DNA of 64,000 nucleotides from Sceloporus undulatus (Eukaryota > Chordata > Lepidosauria > Squamata > Phrynosomatidae), in NCBI RefSeq assembly GCF_019175285.1, contig NC_056527.1, forward strand, positions 112,603,451 through 112,667,450. Direction: 5' to 3'. The notes beneath the pieces were generated by a model that was not told where the DNA came from, did no database searches, and saw nothing but the letters and a program-made list of their open reading frames with translations. Below, in pieces: positions 45,488 through 57,300 of this stretch (positions are counted from its first letter, which is position 1; every line of letters begins with the position of its first letter). The position numbers were made by a program, and so were the translations under genes.

Positions 45488-45862
45488 GAACAATTCAGAA
45501 ACACAACCATGTTAGTCTGAAATATCAATACGCAAAGGGATCTTGTAGCACCTTTGAAACGAACTATGCAAAAGATATTGTAGCATCCAAGGAAGGAGGC
45601 AAAGGTCCAAACACACTGCAGAATAATCCAGTTCGAGACCACTTTAGCTGCCCTGGCTCAGTGCTAGAGAATCCAGAGGAGGCTATATGTCTCACAAAAC
45701 TACAATTCCCAGAATTCCTCAGCATTGAGTGAGGGCAGTTAAAGCAGTCTCAAACGGGATTATTTCTGCAGTGTGTTTTGGACCCAAGTCTACAAAAGCC
45801 TCTGCTACAACTTCTTTTGCAGTTAGTCTCAAAGGTGCTACAAGATCCCTTTGCAAAATTTT
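45488..45862 (+). repeat. MITE family D interrupted by MITE A2
   Basis: Outer halves: 45488-45603 (ccatgttagtctgaaatatc, cttgtagcacctttgaaac) and 45785-45862 (gcagttagtctcaaaggtgc). Inner element: about 45604-45784, with ends ggtccaaacacactgcag and its reverse complement ctgcagtgtgttttggacc. Confidence 0.82.
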
Positions 45863-47300
45863 TGGAAGGCTGCAATTTAATTACTTTTTTTAAAAAAGTA
45901 ACTTTCCAAGCTCTGCTTTGGCCACAGTCTTTTCACTGAAGCTGTGCTGCCGCATGGTCTCCTTCCCCCTTCCCTCCACCGTCTCCCACTTGACCAGAAA
46001 ATCCTCTAGAAGACCCCCATCACAACTGTCCAGGCTTTTCCCTCTCTGCATGGTTCCTTGCACTCATCATATCATTCTTTATATCAATAACAGAGACAGC
46101 AGAGCGTGCAAAACCCGTTGAGGGAGAACACCCACCCATCGCCAACCATTTGTCCTAGGAGGATTAAAACAACCACCTCCTCCTACTTATAGTTCCCTCC
46201 ATTTGACAGGTTGCAAATCAGCCTACTCAGCAGCTGACACTCCAGATCTTTCAGGGAGGGGGGGCAGGGGGCAGAGAAAAAGAGAGACTCAACTGGGGAA
46301 AAGAAGAGAGAATTGCAAAAAAGGGGGGACTTTTTTCACTGATCCAATTGGAGAGAAAAAGAGAGAGAGAGAGAGAATACAATTGGGAGGGTTTGTTCTA
46401 GCTGCTGTTTTTGTCAGAGCCAGTGTAGGGATGGGCAAAGCACAGTCTTCCAAATGTTGTTTGGACTGCAACTCCCACTAGCTTTAGCCAGCACAGGCAA
46501 TGGTGAAAAATGCTTTGAGTTATAGTGGAGCAGCATCTCAGGAACTATAGTTTGCCATAGACGGTGGCTGGCTCAATGAGTTCAACTGGTAGAATCAGCA
46601 TTTTAATGAAATCTGGATATGCTCAGAGATACCTTGGACACACAGAGTTAGCTAAAGAAGTCTTTTCAACAAGTAGAACCCAAGAGAATTCTTTGTTTTT
46701 ATGGCACTCCCAAAGCCAACTGCCTGATCCAAAAGAGACAATTCTCAGAGGACAAATGTGTCCTGACCTCATTCTGGGATGGATGGAAACAAGCCTTCTG
46801 CTTTACTGAAATCTGGGCCATGCCCTAGAAATTTGAAGTGATCCAACCACCTCTGCAGTGATCTAGCACTTGAAATAGACACTTCATGTTGGTGAGATGA
46901 CAGCTCCTTCTTGGAGGCAGTGTCCCATAAAATATGAGGAAAGTTTAAGAACAACCGGATCCTCAAGATATCAAAACTGAGCTGTGCTATATGAAATTAA
47001 AAGGCTTCTCATATTTATGGGAAGCAGTATTACCCCCCTGACAAGCCATTTATTCCTGAGGACCATTGGTCACAGAAGTCTTGCACCAGCAGTAATGATT
47101 TATATATGAGGACATCCTGTGCTTTACCTGCTGAATTTCTGCCCACATGCATCTTCAGACTGGGTACATTCTGGTTCATATTCTTACTCATCCAGGCAGC
47201 CTGTTGTATGCGTTAAAAAAGAGGGATCACTCTTGAATTCAGATTTGCAGCTGCAGAAAATGCATCATTTTCTTGTCCACAGCTGGCAAGAGAAGGGTAG
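45863..47300 (+). other. Stretch without recognised genes
   Basis: Holds a (GA)n-rich piece (46350-46376) and a scrap of the palindromic gtttggactgcaactcccac repeat (46430-46530). No coding segment was recognised. Confidence 0.5.
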
Positions 47301-47450
47301 ACTTGCCATATATGTTTAATATCTTTGCCTGATGAAGCCAGTGAAACTTCGAAAGCTTGCACAATACCTTTTTTGCATTTTGGTTGGCCAATGAAGGTAT
47401 CACGCTTTTGTGGATTTTGGATTTTGTTTCATTATGCTGTAAGGCCAAAC
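47300..47450 (+). repeat. Dispersed repeat with gatgaagccagtgaaacttcg
   Basis: cctgatgaagccagtgaaac, cgaaagcttgcacaatacc and ggccaatgaaggtatcacgc form a common vertebrate repeat end. The class is not certain. Confidence 0.5.
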
Positions 47451-47984
47451 ACAGCTCCCCCTGATTACGTTTCCTATGTCATAAGCAGTGCTTGTGTGAA
47501 AAATGCTCAAATCCAGGATGTCATGTTGTTTTGCCAAGAAACAAGCTTCTAGTCCTTAGAGGTCATGCAAATGAAACAGAAGTTGCACATGGCAGCCTGC
47601 CCTTCTACTGTCAGCTGTGGATAAGATGTAAGACAGGATCCCAGCCTAGCCTTCAGTAGTCAGTAGAAGCTTATAAAAGGGAGAGTAAAGCTGAGAGGTA
47701 CAGTCATACCTGGAGTAAATTCTGCTGGATTCTCTCTCAATCTTTTTCTCTGTAGTGGAGAAACTGATTTCTCAGATCATGGAAGAAAGCCTGTGGTGCA
47801 GACTAGTTTCTTCCATGCTTCAGTCATCTCATGGATCCTTACCCCTCCATGAAGAAGGGAAATGCGTCTTTCCGGAGGCAGGAAAAGGGTAGGTTTAACT
47901 TAGAATCTTCTCAGTACACAGAGAGGAAACGTAGCAAAAGTAACAGGAAGGGAAGTGGCAAGAATTGTTCACTCAGTATTGTTT

Positions 47985-48125
47985 TCCTATTATTTTTCCT
48001 ATTATTTATATAGTGCTTGTTTCCATTATTTATATGGTACCATCTACGTGCGTGACAGGTCCCTGCCCCAAGAGGCTTACATTCAACAAAGGAGAGGGAA
48101 ACAGAGGCCATCATAAGCAAGAAGA
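47985..48125 (+). repeat. LINE-like 3' fragment
   Basis: tatttatatagtgcttgtttcc and ggtccctgccccaagaggcttacattc resemble the 3' end of an ancient L2/CR1-type LINE. Confidence 0.5.
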
Positions 48126-48782
48126 ATGTGCCTGATTCTCATATCTTTCAGTTTGGGAACAGAGAGGATTTTTACTGCCAATATGGCATGAGCATAGGCA
48201 TGGGCAGAACATGAGAAAGTTAATTTTTTGCACTAGAACCCCCAGACTTCCCGCTACTAGCATGGCTAATGGTCATTCTGAGTAGGGGATTCTGGATTTT
48301 AACAGTCCAAATAAGTAACTGTGAAGAAGGGTAACCTTTCTCAGAATCCTGGTTTTAATCCAGATGTCTCTGCCTGTCTGCTGCTATTTGCCATCACTGA
48401 AAGAGAGAGCAAATCCTATCATAATTCTCTATCTTTCTAACTGATTTTGCTACAATCAGTGAGAGGAGAAAACGAAAAGAGATAGGCACTTCATAATTCA
48501 CGGGGCAGACCCTTATAATGTATATTTTGTGGCTAACATTAACCAAGTAATTGTCACTTATGAAATTGCCCTTGAACCTCACACTCTACAATCCACGCTC
48601 CCATGAACGTGACTGTAACCAATAAAAGCCTACACCACGATACTTGTGCTAGTCTTAAAGCTGCCCTAGAACTTTTGGTTGTTCTTGTTGCAACAAAATG
48701 TTTTACACAAGGCGGTTCTTAAGACTATAATTCAATGAACTGAGGGAAAGAAAGCAGGTCTTAAGTACAATATTGGTGCCAT

Positions 48783-48962
48783 ACCAGTATGGTGTAGTGG
48801 CTTGAGCACTGGATTACAAATTTGGAGATTAGGGTTCAGCCATGAAAATCCACTGGTTGACCTTGGGCAAGTCACATACTCTCAGCCCCACAAAACCCCA
48901 TGACAGAGTCATCTTAGGGTTGCCATGAGTCAGAAACAACTTGAAGGCACACAACAACAACA
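48783..48962 (+). repeat. MIR-like SINE with internal deletion
   Basis: agtatggtgtagtggcttgag, tgaccttgggcaagtcacat and the tail acttgaaggcacacaacaac. The block between the core and accccatgacagag is missing. Confidence 0.82.
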
Positions 48963-49359
48963 CACTTAAGAATAAGCTATTACAACAGGAGTGGAAAACC
49001 TTTGACACTCCAGACATTTTGGACCACAACACCTGCAAAACATTAGGGAGGGGACAAAGATTCTCTGCCCAGACCATAAAGACAGACCCAGAAAAGAAAA
49101 TTGTGAAACACCACTTGACACCTATGACCATGGGAAAATTATTTTTGGATTAAAACTTCCGCAGTTCTTCAGCACCCAAGGGGATTCCAAGAACGGTAGC
49201 CCAACAAAAGGAAATTTCTCAAGCCGGGCATAGCTTCCACTTTAATACAACATCAATGCTCTACGCAGACCCTATTGGACAATGACTATTCTGTCTCACA
49301 GGTCAACGATGTGGTTTTTTTTTCCAGTTTAGGGAAGTGCAAGTGAGAACAGACCTACC

Positions 49360-49760
49360 CAGTAATGTCACTAGGGCTGGTGTCACCCCAGGAGCATAAC
49401 CAACAGGCCGATGGTTCCTCCAGAGTAGATCAAGCCACTATGGAAGATAAAGGCTCTGGACTACTTGCTAATGATGGCTGGTGAACTGGGGCACCCAAAG
49501 GGACTGTGCATGTCCCAGGTTGTTTGCAAGTCCCAAAGGGGTCCAGGTGCCATTTGGCAATGAGAAAGGACTCCAGAAGTTCCTTGCTGCTTTCAGACAA
49601 GTGGATCAGATTCTTACCAGGGCTTTCAATCTCCGGGAGTCCTGATCTACTCATGGAGAGGCACAGCAGTACACTCCACACCAGAAGTCAGAAAACCCCC
49701 CCCCCCTGAGATGTCACCTGGTACGGTCCACACCTCCAACTTCATAATGATGCCCCTGGA
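49360..49760 (-). repeat. Unclassified interspersed sequence
   Basis: Its ends (gctggtgtcaccccagg; gatgtcacctggtacggtcc) recall the ends of the insert at 53586-54010. Open frames of about 70-80 codons on both strands match no family I recognise. Confidence 0.35.
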
Positions 49761-51420
49761 CCTATCATCTTTGGTAGATCCATTTTCATTTATCAGAACT
49801 TCCTAACCTGAAGCAGCTGCTTATCAGCAACAATAGGTGATATAACAGAGACATACATTAATTTTGCCAACCAACTCAGATGCAAATCTGTCCTCATGTC
49901 TACCCAGAGAACAGTTTTACTGGACCAAATAACTTAAAGGATTCATTCACTATCTTATCTTCCAATGTGACATAAACTATTCTTTGCCAACAAAGCCTTC
50001 ATACGAATATCTGTCTCTCTACAAAAGAATAAACAGATCCACATTTGGCATAAAAAATGGCAATTTTCAGAAACTAGCAGGATCTAATTTCTGTCTCTCT
50101 GCACACTCCATCCCTGACCCTGACTTGCCCCCTCCTCCTTGTTGAACTATAGCACTTACAAGAAAACAGCAAGGCAAAATTGTTGAATTAATGCTTACTA
50201 AGAAGCTGAATGTTATCACCTATGGCCTGGATTGAGAAAATGGGTTTTTATCTCGGTGCTTGTGGTTTATCAATATCAGGATGTCTGTGTTATTAGCAAT
50301 GCGGCTTTTTGAATAGTCACTGTCCTGATTTTATATACAAGTAAGCTTTAGCACAGTTATCTAAGCCTGTCTTTCTTGTGTTTCAACTCCTCCTGACCTG
50401 ATTGCTGAGTTTCTTTCCCAATTTATCTGCCTGCCAACTGAGACAGCATTCTTGGCATCTGATGAAGTAGAAAACATAAGCCACAATAACTTTGTTTCAT
50501 TTTAAGGTGCTACAGAACTTTTTGTTGTTTTAGTTCTTAACTTTGGCTCTGCCTAATATACGAACTATAGTTTGGCTTCTAACCTACAAAAAGCACAAAG
50601 CCACAATATGGTTCTGTGTCCGATTAAAGGCAATGAGTTCAAAGGCGGGAACATTTTCCTCAGAACTTCAAAAAGTTACCTCCTTAGACTACAGCTCCCA
50701 CAATCCTCTAGTCTAGTGGCTTGACTAGTAGACATTGCTGGCTAGAGGGTTTGGGGAGTTGTTAAAATTTTCAAGCTCTGGTATATCTGTGTGTGCAATG
50801 CCAGTTGCTTGAGAATCAGCACTGAAATCCATTTGGAGCATGGCGGTCTGGCCACTTCCCAAAGGTGGTCAACAGCAAAGTGCTTCCAAGCCCTTTAAGT
50901 CTACATCTCACACTTAAATAGACTTAAATGTCTTCCCAGCATGCTTCACAGCCTCTATGGATAAAGCTGTTATGCTGGGGCAGAGTTAGAAATTATGGGA
51001 GCATCATGTTCTCTTTCCCCCAGTAAGCCATCCAGGTGTTACAGAGGGAAGTCCAGAAGCAAGGCATGATGGAAATATCTGTTACATGTGAGCACTTAGC
51101 ATCTTATAGGTACTATAATAGCACTGCTCAGCCAAGGTATTATTCTGCCAAAGCAATAAAGAAGAGTATCTTTGAGGATCTGCAGAGAGCATGCTTCCTT
51201 TCTGAATGCCAGTTTTCAAGATTCATTAGGCTGGTATAGCTGTGGAGTGTGACCGCAGCAGTGGCTCCAACACCACAAAGCTCTTCGTCTACTGATGTGC
51301 AGCACCTCACTGCTTCTGTCTGAGTGTTTAGGCAAGAAGGAGATGCTTCCAAGTGTCTGCTCCATATTTCCTACCATAGCTGTAATTGTCTCACATCCAA
51401 ACAGCCCCTGCTCTGCATGT
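49761..51420 (+). other. Stretch without recognised genes
   Basis: Mostly unique-looking AT-rich sequence. A MITE D right-half scrap lies at 50455-50530 (catctgatgaagtag ... aaggtgctacagaac). Nothing coding was recognised. Confidence 0.5.
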
Positions 51421-51424
51421 CACC

Positions 51425-51650
51425 TTGGCTGCATCCGCACTGCAGAAATAATCCAGTTTAACATTGCTTTAATTGCCATGGCTTAAAGCTATGGAATTCT
51501 GGAAATTTTAGTTTTGTGAGTCGTTTTAGCTTTCTCTCTCAGAGACGTCTTCTGTCACAACAAACTACAAATCCCAAGACCCCACAGCATTGAGCCATAC
51601 TAGTTAAAGGAGTGCCAAACTGGATTACTTCTGTAGTGTGTATGCAGCCT
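51425..51650 (+). repeat. MITE family A, full copy
   Basis: The left end ggctgcatccgcactgcag and the right end ctgtagtgtgtatgcagcc are reverse complements. The arms are aataatccagtttaacat and gccaaactggattactt. Confidence 0.85.
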
Positions 51651-51769
51651 TTATGAGGGCCAGATCCTGGAAAATGACTTTTAAAAATGCTTAAAATAAA
51701 TAAGTAACACTTAATGAACAATACATAATGGTTAATGAATGAATAAGTTTTAAATCAAAGTAATTAATA

Positions 51770-51996
51770 CTTTTGTTTGCCTCCAAGTCATTTTTTGACT
51801 TATAAGACGAATCTATCACAGGGTTTTCTTGGCAAGTTTATTTGGGGGGGGGGATTGCCATTACCATCCTCTGAGGCTGAGAGAGTGTGACTTGCACAAG
51901 GTTACTCAGTGGGTTGCCATGTTTGAGTGGACATATGAACATTAGCCTCTTGGGTTGTAGTCCAACACTCAAACAACTACATGACACTGGCTCTCA
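51770..51996 (-). repeat. MIR-like tRNA-derived SINE
   Basis: tttgcctccaagtcattt, gaggctgagagagtgtgact and gttgtagtccaacactcaaac. A run of nine G sits in the core. Confidence 0.8.
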
Positions 51997-52009
51997 ATTG
52001 ACAATTGTT

Positions 52010-52300
52010 AATTGTTGTTGTTAATATTGTTGCTGTTTCTTACCTGCCTCTCCCCATGGATCAAGGTGGGGAACAACAACAATTAACAAATGCGCACAAC
52101 ATCAATTAATACACATCAGTTAAAACACACACATCATTTTAAAAGGACAAATAAGACATACACATATTAAAACACTCCACATTTACAATTCATCTGGATA
52201 AGCCTGCCAGAAGAGATGGGTCTTTACTGCTGTTTTAAGTTCAGACAGCACTTTCCACCGTCCAAACATAAGTGGCCCTTAAAAAATAATATGTAAATAA
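52010..52300 (-). repeat. LINE 3'-region fragment
   Basis: ttcttacctgcctctcccc, catggatcaaggtggggaac and gataagcctgccagaagag are reminiscent of a LINE 3' UTR also inserted at about 53327-53463 (ccgcctttccaaagatcaagg). Confidence 0.5.
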
Positions 52301-52957
52301 TATGTAGTGTTCTGGTGCTGTTGCTCGAAGAAGATTAAGATTTACCTATTTTAGTTACTTGGGAATAACATGGAAGCAAAGAGTTACTTTTAAAATATGT
52401 GTAACTATAATGGTAACTCACTAGTTCTGAAAGGACCTGGAACTGAAGTGGTAACTAGTTACATTTCCAAAGCAACATTCCATATTCCTGACCCTTCTAC
52501 TTTATTTCTCAGTCCATGCTTTCACTTTTCTCCTGCATCCCTGTGCTCAAAAAGTGAAAGTTCCCCCCTCTTTCTCTTTTCACTTCCTGTTCTATCCAGA
52601 TCACTTCCCTCTGGTGCACAAACTACTTTGTTGAAGAGGAAGAAAGTATCCAGTCTCTTGACTTTTGCGCAGTTAGGTATCAGCTTAACCAGGTAAATGG
52701 AGGAAATTGTTCCCAGTCGACAGAAAGCACTTTTCTTATTAACCTAAACCTACCTCAAATAAAGGAGAAACAGTAGAACCTGTCCCACTCTTTAATGAAA
52801 ACCACTCCTGGTTTACAAAGGAGGGATTAATAAGAAGGGATGGCACCACCAACACCAAAGCAGATACTCTTGGATTACACCTTGGTGAAAAGGAAAGGGC
52901 ATGGCAGCTAAACATTCAAACAAATTGATCCCCGAGGCAGAATACCAGATCAATTAT

Positions 52958-54332
52958 GGTTGTTGTGTGTCTTCAAGTCATTTCCGACTTACAGTGACTC
53001 TATGGTGAACCTATCATGGGGTTCTGTTGGCAAGATTTTTTAGAGGAGTCGAAGGCTTTCATGGCTGGCACCACAGTTTTTTGTGGGTTTTTCAGGCTAT
53101 TTGGCCATGTTCTAGAAGAGTTTGTTTCTGATGTTTCGCCAGCATCTGTGGCTGGCATCTTCAGAGAATGCTGGCATAGAAGTGAGTGGGATACACACAC
53201 ACACACACACTGTGTGACCCTGGGTTGGGAGGAGTGTTTTCCATGTTAATCTTTGTTGGCACAAATTATATATACCCCACTCACTTCCATGCCAGACAGC
53301 ATTCTCTGAAGATGGCAGCCACAGATAAATAATAATAATAATAATAAAATCTTTATTTATAGCCCGCCTTTCCAAAGATCAAGGTGGGTTACAATCTAAA
53401 AACAGTGTTACAAAGTCACCAAAAAACACATCAATTAGTACATATTAAATAGTACATATTAAAAGATGCTGGCAAAACGTCAGAAACAAATTCTTCTAGA
53501 ACATGGGCGCACAGCCTGAAAAACCTACAGAAAACTTTTTTCAGAGGAGGTTAGTTGGAGGAGAGGAGAGTGCGATCTGCCCAAGATTAAGGATGTCAGC
53601 TAGTGGTGCAAGGGATGCATATGCAACCACTTGACTCATCAGAGACTGCCCTCTTCCATCAGCCAGGGCACCTTTGCCATCCATCAGCTGTGGTTCTGGT
53701 GGGGTGGCGTGCTGCTGCCAATTGGGTCTGGCAGGACTGCTGGCCGAGTGCAAAAAAGGATGTCTACCTCCACCAGTAACCGATGGTAGGAAGCAGTTGC
53801 CTTCTGGGTCTGGCAGATCTTCTGGCCAGATGGAAAATGACTTGCCTCCCTCTCTGCTCACTGGCAGCTCTGCCAGAATCAGAAAAGGGTGCCAGGTAGC
53901 AGTACCAACCAACCCATGCACATGGAAGAGGCTGTGGTGTGTCAGGCAACCTGGAAGCAACAGCATGAGTTACCACACTAGGGTGACACTAACCCTTGTG
54001 ACGCCACTGTCCAAGGTCACCCAGTGGGTTTCCATGGCCAAGTAGGGATTTGAACTCTGGTCTCCCAAAGTCTTAGTCCAATGTTGTTATGGTGGTGACC
54101 CTAAGGCGAACCTATCATGGGGTTTTCTTGGAAAGTTTCTTCAGAGGGGGTTTGCCATTGCCATCCTCTGAGGCTGAGACAGTGTGACTTGCCCAAGGTC
54201 ATCAGTAGGTTTACATGGCTGAGCTGGGATTCAAACCCTGGTCTCCTAAGCCATCTTCCAATGCTCATACCAGTACACCACGCTGGGTCTCTTAGTCCAA
54301 TACCCAAACCAATACACCATGCTGGTTCTTAT
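52958..54332 (-). repeat. One SINE with three insertions, one of them nested again
   Basis: Host SINE pieces: 52958-53048, 53542-53585, 54011-54082 and 54302-54332. Insert 1 is MITE family C, 53049-53541, between tagaggag and cagaggag. It is itself split by a LINE 3' end at about 53327-53463. Insert 2 is an unclassified 425-base element, 53586-54010, flanked by ccaag. Insert 3 is a second minus-strand SINE, 54083-54289, flanked by an exact 12-base duplication tcttagtccaat (54071-54082 and 54290-54301). Confidence 0.85.
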
Positions 54333-54399
54333 CAGATCAATTGACTTCAGTTTAATTAAAGAGGTGAGAAAGAACAGAAGAGTAAAATCGTCCTTCAGG

Positions 54400-54404
<5 letters not shown>

Positions 54405-54439
<35 letters not shown>
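54405..54439 (+). repeat. (AC)n microsatellite
   Basis: About 17 uninterrupted ac units. Confidence 0.95.
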
Positions 54440-54441
<2 letters not shown>

Positions 54442-54884
54442 ATCATGTAGTCAAAATTTCTTGACGATTCATTCCAGAGCAAAACTGGTGGGAGAAACAC
54501 GCCTTTCGGATTCTCACTGAGAGTACAAGGGGGACTTCAATAATCCACCACACATCCGTTTAGTTACTCCTAGTAACTAAGCAAAAACATACTGAAAGTA
54601 AAGACAATCAATTACTCTGATAGCAATAGTGTCACTCCTGGTTTGTACCAGAGACAATAAGTCAAGTGACTGCAAGAGAATTACACCTGTTTTCCACCAG
54701 GAATGGGTGGGGAGAAAGAGAAAATCCTTCTGTTTTACACCAGATGAAAAATAAGCTCCAATAGAGATGCTTCTTTTTTTTAATGCCAAGAATGAGAAGG
54801 ATCTGGTATAAAATACCAATGCAGCACAATTTCTTGTGGCTTAACAGCTGCGATTTCAAAGGTGTTCCCTTTGGCAGAGTTTAT

Positions 54885-55126
54885 CCAGGGATGAGGATGT
54901 GATGTTGTAACCAGGAGTGCTTTTAAAGCATGTGTAGAGTTGCCACATTGTTTCCCCTTGGTAAAAAAAAAAAAACCCAAAAGTATCTGGTTTATTGTTC
55001 TGGGTGAAACCAGGACAATAAGCCAGACACTTTTCTCCCTTGAGGGAAAACCATGTTGCAACTCTACACATGCTCAAAAGCACTCCTGTGGTTGCAACAT
55101 CACATCCAGCCTGTCCTCATCCCTGG
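54885..55126 (+). repeat. Fold-back palindromic MITE
   Basis: The whole element is its own imperfect reverse complement: ccagggatgaggatgtgatg on the left, catcacatccagcctgtcctcatccctgg on the right, with agtgcttttaaagcatgtgtagagttg matched by caactctacacatgctcaaaagcac. The centre (tatctggtttattgttctgggt and ccaggacaataagccagaca) is also inverted. No target duplication was found. Confidence 0.85.
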
Positions 55127-55129
55127 AAC

Positions 55130-57300
55130 TGTTCCCATCCCTCTCTCTCTCTCTCTCTCAAGCTCAGAGGCTGCTGTTGAAGTCTTTGCACACTCATTCC
55201 CCATGCTTTAATGGGTTTCTTCTCCAGTTTGGAAAAAATGAAACCGCTCAGATGAATCATTCCAAAATTGGGACCACATGAAGCGCAAAACTGTAAAGCC
55301 ACAATAAGAAATTGAAATCCAGATGAAAAAAGAAAACTCATCCTTCTAATCCAGGATTTATTTGATGCCCTCAACCTTAGTGACTATTTCATAGTAAAGA
55401 CAGATTTTTTTTATTTTTTGCAAGGGGGGGTTGCCATGTGGTCCTTTTTATGTGGGACAAAATGTAAGCCTTGCACCTTTTTCTCTGCTCCAGAGAAGGG
55501 AGGGGAGGGCGAGTGTTTCTGTTACACCCACTCACTTCCAAAACTAAGAACTAGACTGCCTTGAAAGAGGGAGAGAGTTTAAGAAAATACACAAAATATA
55601 CTTCATGGAACAAGGAATCAATTTTTCCTCTCTAATCCCAAGTATTACTGAAATTTAAGATGCGGAGAGGAGAACAAAGGATCCTAAGAAAGGTGGCATG
55701 TGATTTATGGTGTAGATCTTTACAGGAATAAAAGAGGAAGGAGATGGATATTCTTAAATCTAAATACTTTCAAAGCCTCATTTTCCCCTGAGTAGTAGGG
55801 AGACCATATCTAGAGCCCTTGAAAATCATCTTGATCATCTGACCCTGAAGAAACCTTGAATCAGATTTATTCTTCAAAGGAGATTCCCCAGTTCACTGAG
55901 AGGAGAAGAAATCCAGCTTGATCAATGAGTCTGTGGCGGAAAATGCAGAATTTTAAAAACCGATCACCTCTCTTGGGGTGGGGGAAATCTAACCAAATGA
56001 CATGCTCTGATGACTCTTTGAGAAACCTCACCTTTTGGGTCAAAATTTCTCGTAGGTTCCCTCTCCTGGCTCAGATTATTTTTAATTGGCTTGAAAGATT
56101 TTACTGAAACAGACATAACCAACAAACAATGCTTCTCCGATCAAATACAATGAGATATACCGAGTTGATATTTCCAGATTGTCCAAATAAGAAATATCCA
56201 GATGACATGACAACAATTATAATAGAGCATCTTTCCAAAAAATGTGAGGAAGGATGAGTGGCATTTTCATTTGCCTAATTGAGAAAAGTGCCCCAAATCT
56301 CATAGAATATAGAGTGGCCTTGGTTATCTCTAATAGCCCTTACTTTTTCATTCGATTTCTCCATCAGCATAATGTTCCAGACTCCTGGCTCAGATATGAG
56401 CTTCCCTCCCCGCATAAGATTGCCTTTGTTACACCTCTGTGAAAATACCCCTTTGTTAAGCCCACCCTCTCATCAACCCCTATGTCAAGAAAGATCCATT
56501 ACCCCTTAATTCCGGACTCTCCTTTGGAGCATTTCTCCAGGTCGACCTTCTGTGGAAGAAATATTTTGCTTGGATGGAGACTTCACATTCTCAACTCAGA
56601 CTGATTGCAGAGGGGGGTCCCAGATATCCAGACAGGAGCAGACAAAAGGAAGCCAGTTTGCAAGAAGGAGAAGCTTCTCTTTGCTTGCTTTCTTTCCTCC
56701 CTCTCGCTCCTGGATGGTGAGAAGGGCTAGATTCTGCAAGCTGCCACAACAGAGCTTCTTCCCCCAGCCAGCTCTGCCTGTGGTCTTCTCTGAGGTGCCG
56801 GGAACCGATCAAACCACTCCTTGTTTCAGAGAGATGGAGAGTTGGCTGCAGAAAAGGGAGAAGGCGGGTGGTGGTGGTTAAGGGAGATCTTTCCTCTTTT
56901 TGGCCAAGGCATTGGTAAAGATGGCACAAAAGCAGAAAGGGATGGGATGGGCAGATGCCTTTGCACACAGGAATGCAAGAGAGAGCAAAAGAAAAGGGAC
57001 TTTCTCATTCATTCAAAAGGAAGGGAGTGGCAGTCAGGAAGGTGGGAGATGTACCCATGTGCAGGCACACACAGGGACACACGCACACAGACACACACAG
57101 AGAGAGTTTATTCAGGAGCTGAATACCCGGAAACAGAAAAGACCCACCAACGAACTGGCCAAAAGCAGACAGAATGATGCAAACACATTCACTGGGCTGG
57201 AGATTTGACTAAGCATGCAAATTCCATCCAACATGTGCCCAGGAGTTTATTTAAGAGAGGGTTGCCAGCATCAGGTTAATACTTGCTTTCTTCCAATGTC
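55130..57300 (+). other. Low-repeat block of unknown role
   Basis: After a (CT)n run (55140-55160), this is the longest stretch on the right side that lacks repeat families I recognise. Base composition rises in G+C at about 56550-57100. Open frames of about 110-125 codons occur on both strands there, but none shows a known domain or good splice sites. Confidence 0.45.

Noticed and set aside
53541-54045. Overlapping ~120-140 codon frames on both strands
   Set aside because: They lie in an insert inside a SINE and run into SINE sequence. No known domain, and both strands are equally open.
56552-56968. 110-125 codon frames on both strands
   Set aside because: Low-complexity translations (Ser/Pro/His or Lys/Arg rich), no recognised family, no convincing splice sites. 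Kept only as a repeat-poor region.
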